In this document: piece by piece, positions 54,705 through 64,000 of the stretch
Numbering within the stretch: position 1 is the stretch's first letter
Layout of the letters: each line of letters starts with the position of its first letter
NCBI RefSeq assembly: GCF_028009165.1
Contig: NC_079241.1
Coordinates: 6,634,001 to 6,698,000, forward strand
Direction: 5' to 3'
Length of the DNA: 64,000 nucleotides
DNA from: Akanthomyces muscarius
Lineage: Eukaryota; Ascomycota; Sordariomycetes; Hypocreales; Cordycipitaceae
Notes under the pieces: generated by a model
Seen by the model: only the letters and a program-made list of their open reading frames with translations
Databases searched by the model: none
What the model was told of the DNA's origin: nothing
Translations under genes and position numbers: made by a program

Positions 54705-55842
54705 TCACTTATCGACTGGCAATCCCAGTTCTTCGTCCGTCATCCCCACGCCAAAGGTAGCTTTATCGAGGTAGTCCCATAGTGGATCGGTGTCTTTCAA
54801 GTCCTTCGCTCCTGTGGCCACCCTCTGCGGCCCGTGATCTACCAAGTACAGCATGTGCAGCAACTGGCCTAATTCCACGGCCACGGTCATGCGTTGCTCG
54901 TCCCACTGCCAGTGCATCAGCTCTGTCAGCTCCTTTTCGAAGTACTTCTTCAGGTTCGCGTACTTGTAGCAAAGCCTCCATTTGCGCGTCTTGGGGTCCC
55001 TGTGCCCGAGAAAGAGCTCGATGCACGCCTCGGATATGCCAAACGGACAGACGTCGACTCGATTCCAGTTGAAGAAGCCAACCAGGTCGGGCGAGTGCCG
55101 CCGCGGGCCATTCGTACCCCCCCTGTCTTCGCGAAGGGTGTTCCGCGGCGAGATGCCTAGATTACCCACCACCATGGGCCATGTGTTTTCGCCTCTGTCT
55201 TCAAAGAGCACCTTTATCGCCTCGGTCGTACGGTCAATGTGGCCATGGAACCGCTTTGGACATTGGTTTTTCAGCTTCAGCAACTTGACCTTGTACTCGT
55301 CCTGCAGCCCGGCTCGTGCTTTTAGATCGCCTGGCTTGTTATTTATGCCTGCGGCAAAAAACCTGTTTAAAAAAAAAAAGTTAGCACTTGCTCTCGTTGG
55401 CACGCGGTAGGAGAATGACAAACTTTGCAAGCCCTCGCAGTGCTCCACGCAGCTCGCAACATGCGTAGTCTGTACGCGACTCGACCACCACCCTGGTCGA
55501 TTCATACAAGACCGCATTCGTAGTCGCGTCTGGCAGTCGATACACGAAGAAGGGGCCCAGCTTATATTGCTTTGGAGTGGCCGGCACAAAACTACCGTAT
55601 ATGATCCTCGCCTGGTCTATCAGATTGAGCTTAAGCTCGTGCTCTGGCTTGCGAAACTGGTAGATGACGCCCCGGCACTTTATCGTGTAGCTGGTTCTGC
55701 CCTGGCGCACCACTGTCGGCTGAATGTAGGGATGCTAGTTCTCCCTTTCATTGGCGAAGTTGTTGCATTCTTGCTGAGTGGGCCAATAAATAACGAAAAA
55801 CCGAGTGAGCAAGGCTACGTTATCAGGATAGTCTTCAGTCAT
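54705..55842 (-). pseudogene. Unrecognised gene interrupted by one in-frame TAG
   Basis: Reading from ATG 55842 (MTEDYPDNVALLTRFF), exon 1 (55424-55842) joins exon 2 (54705-55362) over a 61-nt intron with a weak GTTTGT donor but a strong GCTAAC branch and T tract. Together they give 1,077 nt, exactly 359 codons. The only defect is TAG at codon 36 (55737-55735), where a C-to-T change from CAG would explain it. No in-frame ATG follows for more than 80 codons, so re-initiation of a long product is unlikely. The sequence after the stop is protein-like to the end (YQFRKPEHELKL, LMHWQWDEQRM). The family is not recognised. A TATTTAAA box and a C/A-rich leader are intact upstream. Alternatives: an 84-99 nt in-frame intron removing the stop, readthrough, or a sequencing error. 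Confidence 0.6.
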
Positions 55843-56575
55843 ATCGAGATCGTCTGATGTTTCTACCGTAAATTGTTAGTGTGTCTGAAATGTAAGTATT
55901 GGCGATGGTGATGTTGTGTCTTGCCGTCGGTAGCGTAAAGCTGTGGTGTCTGTGATGGAAAGTGCATCAAGTTGAGGGAGAGGGCGGAGTTGGCTCTTTA
56001 AATACCTTGCTAGAAAACCAACGTGCGCCGAATCAAGGAATAAGCTCGCGAGCAAAATAAGGCTTTCCTCAAAGAGACCCGTGCAGGTAATAGTTGCCCT
56101 TGCTGAAAGGCATCTTGGTGCTTTTGGTCAGAGGCGACGGAAAGTTCAAGAGTAAGAGCCAAAGGTAACACATCACACAGCGACAGACACTCAAAAGAAG
56201 CAGACAGTTTCGACACTCGCGCACTAAAGAAGTTGACGTAAGTAAACATTTGCTTGGTTGCACTTTACTTCTGGTCTTGTGCCCGTATGCCTGGGTTCTT
56301 TAACCGAATCCAGCTCACAAAGAAAAGGCATGAGCCTTAGATGTGACAAATCTAGCTAAAACAACATGTTGAAAAGATCCCGCGCTGCTGTCTGGCGGTA
56401 TCTCGTCTCTATCATTGGCTCCGAGTGCGGCCATGGTTCATGATGCTGCAGCTAGCTATAGTATTGGGCAGCACTGGCGGCAGATGGACGATGATGACAA
56501 GGGACAAGGCAGAACGGACGCAAGGTAACTAAACAAAGGAGAAAAGCAAATGGATGGCAATAGTAAAAGAGCTAT
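55843..56575. promoter_or_regulatory. Promoter and leader of the 54705-55842 gene
   Basis: On the minus strand a TATA box, TATTTAAA (56004-55997), stands about 155 bp before ATG 55842 and is followed by a C/A-rich leader. This is a strong-promoter arrangement. The rest, up to 56575, is spacer and the 3' UTR of the GNAT gene. No coding sequence was recognised. Confidence 0.6.
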
Positions 56576-57355
56576 TCACTGATTCTCTATTAAAGTCATA
56601 CAGCTAATACAGTCTCTCTCTACTTTGGAGTGGATGCAACAGGACTGTCGGTCCGGTCCTTCCAGAAGAGCATCAGGCTTCCGCAGCATCAGATAGATCT
56701 CCACATCACCCTCCGTCGTCTCGATCACCACCTTGCAATCATCATCGTCTCTTCCTAGCATCTCAAACCCCATATTCTCGTAAAAGCCCCTCGCATCCCC
56801 CGTCGCGTCCACGTACAGCGGGCAGCTACCCCTCTGCGACTGCTTTATCCCCCAGCCGACCATGGCCCTCGCGAAACCTCGTCGCTGACACGCACACCGC
56901 ACGCCCATCATGTCCAGGTACCAATGCGGCGTGTCCCACCTACGCTCGCGGTGCGCGCCCATGACCCGCGCGTACAAGGCGACTGCGAGCGCCGGGTTGC
57001 CTTCGGGCGGGTAGACGTCGGCGGCGTCGGGGTCCCGGAACGGCGCCCCGGGACGCATCCACTTGACAAAGGCTTGGACTGCTTCTTGTTGGCCAGCGAC
57101 GGGCTCGGTCACGACGAGCCAGACGGCGTCGGCCTCGGCCATTTCTTCCGCCACGGCCCGCGTCCAGTACGTCATGGAGGAGGAGGCACTGCGGGGGAAG
57201 ACTTGTCGGCTAAAGAGGTCGTGGCTGAATGAGTCCATGTAGACGGAGACGATGGGGATGTCGGCCGTGGTGGCGCGCCGCATCGTCGCTCCGGATGGAA
57301 GATCGGATGCTGCCATGCTGTAAGCGGGCGGTGGTGTCGTTTGTGAGGCTGCCAT
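56576..57355 (-). CDS. GNAT-family N-acetyltransferase
   Basis: A single exon from ATG 57355 encodes 259 residues. The frame remains open to another ATG at 57553 (325 residues), but that extension has no domain and reads as leader. The GNAT fold covers about residues 25-225. Its motif A is WYLDMMGVRCACQRRGFARAMVGW, in which QRRGFA is the acetyl-CoA pyrophosphate loop (Q/RxxGxG/A). Motif B, DATGDARGFYENMGFEML, carries the conserved Tyr/Phe and Gly. The N-terminal MRRATTADIP is the usual first strand of fungal GNATs. The substrate cannot be predicted; such proteins acetylate small amines, antibiotics or peptides. It is divergent from the PEP-mutase-like gene. Confidence 0.87.
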   Translation of the reverse strand: MAASQTTPPPAYSMAASDLPSGATMRRATTADIPIVSVYMDSFSHDLFSRQVFPRSASSSMTYWTRAVAEEMAEADAVWLVVTEPVAGQQEAVQAFVKWMRPGAPFRDPDAADVYPPEGNPALAVALYARVMGAHRERRWDTPHWYLDMMGVRCACQRRGFARAMVGWGIKQSQRGSCPLYVDATGDARGFYENMGFEMLGRDDDDCKVVIETTEGDVEIYLMLRKPDALLEGPDRQSCCIHSKVERDCISCMTLIENQ

Positions 57356-58096
57356 GCTAATTGGGTCGTGAACGGTGGCTAATTCTCGTTTTTCCCGTTC
57401 CGACCGTGAAAGGACTCTTTTGATTTGCATTTGTAAATTTGGGTTGTCTCCCCATCTAGAACGGAAAGTTACATTGTGGCCGTAACTGGAGTCGTTGACT
57501 GTGCCCGTTTGGGCTCGCCGGCCAATGTACTCGAGAGGGCGTTTGGACAGCATCGTGCAAACGAGCTGCCAGACTCACACAGGTACATCATCCTCTCGAA
57601 CCGACAAATTCAGACAGAAATTCATCTGAAACCCAACTTTTATCCATTACTTATACCGATGCAATTTGTGTGTTGCTTTCGATGTTGCCAGGTTACCCCT
57701 CAGCCGCCCGTAAATCGTATCCACGATTTGTCTGCGGCGCTGCCCCACGCCAAACATCCCCAGCCATTTGTCTCTGCACGGCGAGCTACCCTTCCCAACG
57801 TACCAATGCGTGAAGAGCTGCATCCTCTGTCGCTTGGGAGCTACACCGTGACCCTGTGCCATTGACGTCGCAGCTGAAAAAACCAGTAGAAAATGGCAGC
57901 TCGCGCCCTTGCGTTGACGACGAGCCGGCGCGCTATAAAGAACCGGCCTCCGTCGTTGCTCCCCATCATCGCCATCCATCAACAGTCATACCACCTAAAT
58001 CACCGCAGCTACTCTACCCACCCGTCGTCGTCATCTCGCGCACTCAGCTCACCCCCCTCATCACATCAAACGAGACACAAGGCTACCCTCGCCGCC
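57356..58096. promoter_or_regulatory. Divergent spacer, GNAT and PEP-mutase-like genes
   Basis: These 741 bp hold both promoters. TATAAA at 57934-57939 is followed by a C/A-rich leader to the ATG at 58097, an arrangement that supports 58097 as the main start of the downstream gene. An in-frame ATG at 57893 lies just upstream of the TATA box. The minus-strand side may contain the long leader of the GNAT gene. Confidence 0.55.
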
Positions 58097-58942
58097 ATGC
58101 CCTCCACCAACGACCTCGCCAAGACGCTCAAGGCCCTGCACAAGCCCGGCCAGCCACTCATCGTCTCCAACGTCTGGGACGCGCCCTCGCTCAACGCCGT
58201 CGCCTCCCTCAACGAAGCCTCTGCCGACAAGCCCGTCAAGGCATTTGCGACGGCCTCCTGGGCGCTCGCGCACGCCCGCGGCCTCGCCGACGAGGACCTG
58301 ACTCTGGAGCAGAACCTCGCCGCGCTGCGTGAGCTCGCCCCGCTCGCCGCGCGCGTCGGCCTCCCGCTGTCCGCTGACCTGCAAGACGGCTACGGCGCGC
58401 GCATCGAAGACGTCTTCGCCGCGGCGGCGGGCTGCGGCGTCGCGGGCGCCAACCTCGAGGACAGCATCCCGTCGGCGGGCTTTGGCCGGGGCCTCGCCGG
58501 CTCGCTGTACAGCAGGGAGGACGCCGCGGCGCGCATCGAGGCGGCGCTCGGGGCGGCGGCCGGCGCGGGCGTGCCCGACTTTGTGGTCAATGCCCGCTGC
58601 GACGTGTTCAAGCTGGACCCGGCGGAGGAGCTCGACGACGAGACGCGCATGCGCGAGGCGCTGGACCGCGGCAGGGCGTACCTGGCGGCCGGCGCCACGA
58701 CCGTCTTCTTCTGGGGCGGTGGCGCGCGCGGGCTGAGCACCGCCGAGGTCAGGACGCTGGTCAAGGAGCTGGATGGCAAGGTTGCCGTTCTGCTGACCAA
58801 GAGGGACGGCGGCCACTCGACCGCCGAGCTGGCCGAGATGGGCGTGGCCAGAATCAGCATCGGCCCGTCGCTGTACCTGGCGGCCATGAGTGCCATCAAG
58901 ACGGGTGCGGCCCAGATTCTCGGTGGCGGTGGCCTCTTGTAA
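58097..58942 (+). CDS. PEP mutase/isocitrate lyase superfamily enzyme
   Basis: A single exon encodes 281 residues from ATG 58097 (GCCGCCATGC context, after a TATA box and C/A-rich leader). An upstream in-frame ATG at 57893 would add a 68-residue Arg/Ser/Ala-rich leader resembling a mitochondrial presequence. The fold is a PEPM/ICL-type TIM barrel: LIVSNVWDAPSLNAV (N-terminal strand), SADLQDGYG with metal/phosphate-loop Asp94 and Asp97, GANLEDS with Glu121-Asp122, and VVNARCDVF. The KKCGH loop that makes true isocitrate or methylisocitrate lyases is absent, so a phosphonopyruvate/oxaloacetate-hydrolase-like or carboxyPEP-mutase-like activity is more likely. The exact substrate is unknown. Codon third positions are very GC-rich. 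Confidence 0.9.
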   Translation: MPSTNDLAKTLKALHKPGQPLIVSNVWDAPSLNAVASLNEASADKPVKAFATASWALAHARGLADEDLTLEQNLAALRELAPLAARVGLPLSADLQDGYGARIEDVFAAAAGCGVAGANLEDSIPSAGFGRGLAGSLYSREDAAARIEAALGAAAGAGVPDFVVNARCDVFKLDPAEELDDETRMREALDRGRAYLAAGATTVFFWGGGARGLSTAEVRTLVKELDGKVAVLLTKRDGGHSTAELAEMGVARISIGPSLYLAAMSAIKTGAAQILGGGGLL

Positions 58943-59055
58943 GCTACGAGTTGCGGGGAAGCGACAGATAAACATTTCGAATACATTAATGACAGCGATC
59001 AATTGAGTCTAAGCGTACTACTTGTATGAGTGTTTTCAACCTCGACCAACCACGA

Positions 59056-59451
59056 TTACGCCCGCAGCTTGTCGGCTAGCGACTTGCGCCACGCATTGTG
59101 CTTGAAGCCGTACTTGATGCGTGCCGCCTCATGCACAAACGCCAAGTTGGTCAGCACCAGGGCGTACTTGTCGCCGCTATCGCAAAGGTCATACTGCCAG
59201 TGTCCGGTCGAGTTGGCACGCACGCAACGGGCAAGCACACCCATCACACGATCGCGGCCAAAGCGCCGCCACGTCTGAAGAAGAGAATCCCAGTCTGCGG
59301 GACGGTAAGAGACGTCGTCGTCGGAGAGAAGAACAGCTCACGTGCGGGACAATGGTCTGTTACGTCTATGCTGCGGTGTCTGCGCGCGACAAGGCTGAGC
59401 GTATAAGCGGGATTGGGGGTACCAGGCATGAAAATGATTTTCCGTAAGCAT
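59056..59451 (-). pseudogene. Relic of a GT64 (exostosin-like) glycosyltransferase
   Basis: A minus-strand frame from ATG 59451 to TAA 59056 (132 codons) is broken by one TGA at codon 38 (59340-59338). After the TGA it reads AVLLSDDDVSYRPADWD, then TWRRFGRDRVMGVLARC, GHWQYD and KYALVLTNLAFVHEA. This order matches the GT64 core: the DxD metal motif, the W..xPDxxVGF/x.R segment, a G-x-W/Y-x-Y strand, and YxxVLTxxAFFH. Before it, QTPQHRRNRP resembles the RNR-containing stretch that precedes the DxD in fungal members. The N-terminal half of a full enzyme (over 300 residues) is missing. Known members add GlcNAc or similar sugars in the ER/Golgi. I call it a decayed fragment; an intron hiding the TGA cannot be fully excluded. 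Confidence 0.62.
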
Positions 59452-60005
59452 TAGCGCGGCATCGGAGTATGATTGCATAATTTTTTATATGCGACTGCAT
59501 GATATGCTTCATGGATACCCAGCGGCAGTGATAGCATTCGATGTGCGTTTACTTCATATTGTGTTGGCGACGTCATTACGCTTCCCCGGTGCGGCAAGCC
59601 TAGCCGAACACGGCGTCTGCACATTGCTGCCGACGAGCATCCGATGCAGCCGGGACACATCAGAACATGAGAAAAGCGTCATTCCCAAGTGAGCCTAGTC
59701 ATCACATCAAGATGTTTCCTGCAGTTGAGTGGGATAGTAAGCTGAAAAATATAAAAATAAAATGGTGCAGGGTAGCTGGTCGCGGATGGAGCGATTCAAG
59801 GTTTGCTGTCGCAGCCAAAGTCCGCTGCTGGAAAAAGCCCACGCTTCCCGCGCTCTCCGCGGACGCCTGCGCTCTTGCACTCTATGCATACCACACGACC
59901 TGCATCTCAGTCTTCCCATTCAGGTACGAAATCTTGAAACCGAAAAGCCTCTTTTAGAGGATTACACAATTCGTACCAGAAAAAAGAAATCTGGATTCTC
60001 TCGTG
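59452..60005. promoter_or_regulatory. Upstream region of the third Zn2Cys6 gene
   Basis: These 554 bp contain the promoter of the gene at 60006. An A/T-rich element, ATATAAAAATAAAA, lies at 59749-59762. The short open frames do not extend or splice into the downstream gene. No other feature was recognised. Confidence 0.45.
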
Positions 60006-62567
60006 ATGGAGTCGCAGAGCGTCGTGCCTCGAGCGGTATGTCGGCGGCCGCCACCATCCCACGAGGGACCTCAAATTGGGAATACTGACATGGGGATATC
60101 GTATCGGATACTAGTGCCATAATTGCCGAGTCCGCAAGGTAAGAGGCTATTTTTCTGTCATTTTCTTCCTGTCACATCCACGGACCGTGGTTGAGCAACG
60201 AGGGACACGTTCTAAAAATGGCATTGGCGCAGCTATTAATGCAACTATTGATCGCAGATCAGATGCAACCGCGAATTTCCTTGCTCCAACTGCCTGACGT
60301 CCAATATCCAATGCCAGCCCGGATCGCGCGCTGGGCGTTCCGCGGCTGTGGCTGCACCCGCACCTGGGTAAGTCGATCCCCTCCCTCTGCCCGGTTCGCC
60401 CAGCTTGTGTCAGCCCTGTCTAAGACGTTCCTTGATGCTGCCCTTGGCTCATTCGTCTGAAACGCGCACTGCTGGCTCGCTGCTTGTCTCATTTTGCGAC
60501 ATGATGGGCTAATTGTCGACACACACCGATGGGAGAGGGGCTGTCTTGGCCCTCCCTACGGCGTGTGGACATCTACAGTAATGGAGGCGCCTTTAAAGAA
60601 TTGCAAGAGCGCATAGCTCGCCTTGAACATGCTCTCGAGAAGCTGTCTACCTCACCGTCGCCGGGCTGCTCCATTGACATCCATGGCGGCACCCAAGACG
60701 GCAACGGCTCGTCCGTTGCGCCAGTACCCGCCGCACAAAAGACCTGGACCGAGTCGACGGGCTTCGTCGAGCGCGACCCGTCGTTTGAGCGTCAGTCGTA
60801 CCTCGCCAGCCAGATTGCCGAGCTCGCTCATCCGGCCAGCTCAGAGTCGCACCAGGTTGCCGACGAGCTCAAGACGCTGAGCGCCGTGAGCAATACCCCG
60901 GCATCTTCCAACACGAGTCGCAACACGGCCGCCGTGAGCTCCGATGCGGACTATGTCCTCAAGCGGGAGCAGGTGCCGGCCAGCTTTGTACTCAAGATAA
61001 TACGCTACCTCGAAAGCAGAGTCAAAAATGGTATTGTGATCCGAAATGTCCTTTGTACAGTCTGGCTGCTAACTGGGGCGCAGCCAATAAGCCCTTGCTG
61101 CTGATTGTGCATCCAATACCCGACTTGGACGTGCTCAAGAACCTGTGCCAGCACATTTACTTTCCCTTAGATCCCATGACGGCAGGCGAGCTGACGTTGT
61201 TTAATGCTCTTCTGTACTTTGCCATTTGGGAGGTACAGTCTCGCGGCGATAGTGATATTGACCCAGATGAGCTGGCCAAGTATCGGCGAATAACTGATGC
61301 CAACTTCAACTGCGGAGTCGAAGACGCAGGAATTATTACTATTGCCAGTTACGAGAATGCCTTGACATTATGTCTTGCTGTATGTCTCTCCCACACCAAA
61401 CAGATGGACTAGATACTGACTGCCCAGGCTTACTACGCTCACACGCTCGGCGACATTGTCCGTCACCAGGCCGTGGTGTCGGCCGCCGCACGGCACTGCC
61501 TGCAACTCGGCTACCATAGAAATGACAAGGGGCAGCTCCCGCCTGAGGAGTCGCACAAGCGCAGGCTCCTCTTCTGGCACGTCTACATCTCAGAGCTTGG
61601 ACTTACCCTGCGCCTCGGCCGGGCCGCTGTCATTCAAGAGTTTGACGTGGACGTGCCGCAGCTCAACGTCTCCTCCGATCCGCGCCAGGCCGTCTGGGAC
61701 GAATCCCTGCGCTCCTTTACTCGATTCTCCTCTATCCAGAGCAGAATCTACTGCAAAATATACTCGCCCGGCGCTATTGCCACGCTGGCCGCGAAGCCTG
61801 CGAAGCGGCCGGCCCGCGTGGCCAAGTTTGCCGCCGAGCTCAACGAGTGGTACATGGAGTGGAACCAGATCAACAGCGCCGACGCCTACTATCCCATGGT
61901 ACACCAGCACACGTTCATGGCCGTCGAGGTCATCTACTACTCGGTGCTGACGTTGCTTCATCGCGGCAGCACCGACTCCAACTCGCCGTCGGATATTTCG
62001 CCAGAGTGTTTCGCGGCCGCCCGACAAGGTCTCCAGACGCATCTACGCATCTTTCCCGCAGTGCTTGCACAAGGACCTGGCACAGTTTCATACTATGGCG
62101 TTTGGTAAGTTTCTCTCTTTTCCCTTTCTCATGCTTGTACTCATTCTGTTAGGATCTTTATGTATTCCTCCTTCACGCCCTATGTCGTCACATTTTTGCA
62201 CAGCATCGCCAACACGGATACCAACGACTTGCAGCTGCTGAAGAACGTGCTCGACACGCTTGACGATATCGGCTCTGGGTATGAACTTGTGCATCGCCAA
62301 AAGACGCTCTGCTCGGCTCTGTATCGTATTGCCAATGCTTTCATCGAGTCACGCCAGTGCCAGCAGAACGGCGGCAGCCAGGACTGCGCCGAGCAGAGCG
62401 CCATAGACCACCAAGCCTTCGTCACCGCTGCTGAGCAAACGCTCAACCTGCCGTTGCAGCCAGATACGATTCAAGATTGGGGAAATTTTGATACTATCGT
62501 GGAGGATTGGGAGTCCCAATACTTTAATCAGCAGTCACTCATGTTGGGAAATTCGCTGGATCAATAG
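60006..62567 (+). CDS. Zn2Cys6 transcription factor (TF3), cluster split over three exons
   Basis: Seven exons: 60006-60035, 60115-60138 (24 nt), 60258-60367, 60579-61030, 61084-61379, 61428-62104 and 62153-62567. They total 2,004 nt and encode 667 residues with no frame conflict. The start MESQSVVPRA leads directly into the zinc cluster Cys11-x2-Cys14-x6-Cys21-x5-Cys27-x2-Cys30-x6-Cys37. Exon 2 encodes only CHNCRVRK and exon 3 supplies the other four cysteines. A coiled coil follows (ELQERIARLEHALEKL, exon 4). The fungal-specific factor domain occupies about residues 190-500. Intron 4 has a GCTAAC branch 13 nt before its acceptor. An ATG at 60529 would give a form without the DNA-binding domain. 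Target genes are unknown; it is convergent with the phosphoesterase gene. Confidence 0.9.
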
Positions 62568-62686
62568 ATGTAACCATATGACCTTTTTTGTTGTAATTCT
62601 AGACTAGAAGTAATGATATTGACTCTTGCGCTACGGAACACTTTTCAATCATGAATTCTTCTCTGATGCAAACCTCGGAGGAGCTA

Positions 62687-63952
62687 CTACAGGTATGTCT
62701 TGTCGTTGGGCGACACAGGGTACGAGTCCTGGCCGTACGTGGCATTCAGAGAAACCGGGTTAATCACGTCGCCCAGCTCCGTGCGAATGTGCGAGTCAAT
62801 GACCAGATCCTTGAGCTTGTCCAGCGACACGAAAATCTCACGCGAGCCGCGGATCCAGTCGCCGTAGCCGCCGTAGCCCGTGTGCTGGCCGTAGCACAGG
62901 TTGATGCCGCTGCCCTTGGCCTCGACGCCGGGCAGCTCGCCGTCCCACTTGTAGCACCACGAGTTGGCGTGGTCGTGGCCGGAGAAGAGCCCCATCATGC
63001 CCTCGGTCTTGGCAATAGCCTTCATGAACGCCGTGTCCTGCTTGCCGTACGCGCAGTCGTGCGTGCCGCTCTCGCACCAGCCCTGCGCCTGCGGGCTGGC
63101 CTTTTCGTCGTTGATGCCCGGCTGGCGGTTCGGGTCGACGCCGCGCGTCTGCAGCTCGACCGACGCGTACGCGGGGATGTGGACGAAGCCGAGCGAGGGG
63201 ATGGCGCGGCCGAAGCGCGCGCGCAGCCGGGCGTTGGTCGCCTCGAACCACGCCACGACGCTCTCGTCGACCCAGTTGGGGTGCGGGACGGCGCGGCCCA
63301 GGCGGTCGCGCTGCTGGTAGTAGTAGCCGCCGCGGCTGTCGAAGAACCAGAGCAGCAGCTTGGGCGCGCAGCACTTGACGTTCCTGCACGTCGCCGAGTA
63401 GACGGGCACAAAGTAGTTTGTGCTGCCGGCGGCGGCGCCGCCGCCGGGCACCATGTTTTGCGTGCGCGCGCCGGGAAAGGTCTGCTCGCGCGCGAGGAGC
63501 AGCTCGCCCGACAGGTTCGGCTGGTGGTCGTGGTTGCCGTACGTCGAGCCCCAGGTGAGGTTGCGGTCGACGAGCGGCTTGACGATCTGGTCGACGTAGC
63601 GCGTGCTGTTGTCCGCGCGCGTGCTGTCGCCGTTGATGAGGTCGCCGTTGATGACGGCAAAGTCGGGCTTCTCAATGTCGAGCACCGACGCCAGGACCGA
63701 GACGGACTTGGCGTCCTGCTTCGGCCCGCGAGCGGAGTTGGCATCTGTGGGAGGAGAGGTTTAGAAGGCGAGCGAGAAACAAGGTGCGGTTGGAGGGAGG
63801 GCAGACGTACACATGCCCATGTGCAGGTCGGAAAAGACGGAAATGTGAAAGGTGCCGTCTTCGCGGAAGCGCAGAGGGCTGAGCTTGGAGTTGTCGACTG
63901 CGCCTTGGGCGGCGGCAGCCATGGCGAGCGCGAAAAGAGCCGATTTCTGCAT
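62687..63952 (-). CDS. Secreted calcineurin-like metallophosphoesterase
   Basis: Two exons, 63811-63952 and 62687-63744, with a 66-nt intron, encode 399 residues. Residues 1-18 form a signal peptide. The metallophosphoesterase motifs appear in order: DxH in FSDLHMG (Asp42, His44), GD in VINGDLINGD (Asp82), GNHD in TYGNHDHQ (Asn118-His119-Asp120), an isolated His in GFVHIPAY, and GHDH in FSGHDHANSW. All metal ligands are present, so it should be active. The arrangement is that of the fungal Dcr2/purple-acid-phosphatase-29-like group of secreted or vacuolar phosphatases. Eight or more cysteines in the mature part fit an exported protein. The natural substrate is unknown. The intron falls just after the first motif. 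Confidence 0.92.
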
Positions 63953-64000
63953 GGCGAGTATTTGCTAGTATTGATTGATGGTGGTGGTTGGTTGTCGAGC

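Noticed and set aside
57356..57553. N-terminal extension of the GNAT protein from ATG 57553
   Set aside because: The extra 66 residues have no domain and look like leader; the ATG at 57355 is followed by the normal GNAT N-terminus. Kept as an alternative only.

Overview
The window is nuclear DNA from a filamentous ascomycete. It is best read as a Sordariomycete and probably hypocrealean, although the species cannot be named from sequence alone. The grounds are short 48-120 nt introns with GT-AG ends and CTAAC/CTGAC-type branch sites, C/A-rich and CT-rich leaders, GC-rich third positions in conserved genes, fungal-only families (Zn2Cys6 regulators, the giant DUF3638/DUF3645 protein, copper-only SOD-like surface proteins, NmrA-like reductases) and CTAGGTA-type motifs in spacers. 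There are 20 gene-level features on both strands. No tRNA, rRNA, CRISPR array or intact transposon was seen.

Layout, left half. A long leader precedes a Cdc25 mitotic phosphatase (2845-4674). A head-to-head pair of RNA-processing genes follows: the CwfJ/Drn1-type debranching cofactor (minus) and the 2,646-residue rRNA-processing scaffold Utp20 (plus). Next come mitochondrial Zim17 (minus), a secreted CAP/PR-1-like protein (plus), an NmrA-like NAD(P)-binding protein (minus) and SWI/SNF subunit Snf5 with a C-terminal GATA finger (plus). Two Zn2Cys6 regulators with glutamine-rich tails lie back to back (22752-25168 minus, 28327-31397 plus) across a 3.2 kb spacer.

Middle. Two secreted proteins on the minus strand follow: a small four-cysteine protein built from a duplicated module, and a GPI-type copper-only SOD-like protein. 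A 5 kb gene-poor stretch ends at an unrecognised 320-residue protein (39463-40425). A 9.5 kb gene for a DUF6606/DUF3638/DUF3645 P-loop protein fills 41499-51013. Its frame is broken by a one-base shortfall in a T run at 49430-49433, just before the conserved DDDDE and DQAH-like motifs.

Right end. This part holds a PAF-acetylhydrolase-like esterase, an unrecognised gene interrupted by one in-frame TAG, a GNAT acetyltransferase, a PEP-mutase/isocitrate-lyase-superfamily enzyme, a decayed C-terminal fragment of a GT64 (exostosin-like) glycosyltransferase, a third Zn2Cys6 regulator whose zinc cluster is split over three small exons, and a secreted calcineurin-like phosphoesterase.

How they fit together. 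The left 25 kb is mostly conserved housekeeping (cell cycle, splicing/ribosome biogenesis, mitochondrial chaperone maintenance, chromatin). From about 25 kb on it is more accessory: regulators, secreted proteins, single metabolic enzymes, long spacers and three damaged reading frames. No biosynthetic backbone gene is present, so this is not a recognisable secondary-metabolite cluster. The observations most worth following are the frameshifted giant gene, the nonsense-interrupted gene at 54705-55842, the GT64 relic and the duplicated-module secreted protein. Exon boundaries were read by eye from splice signals, reading-frame continuity and family patterns remembered in general terms. No database search was run.
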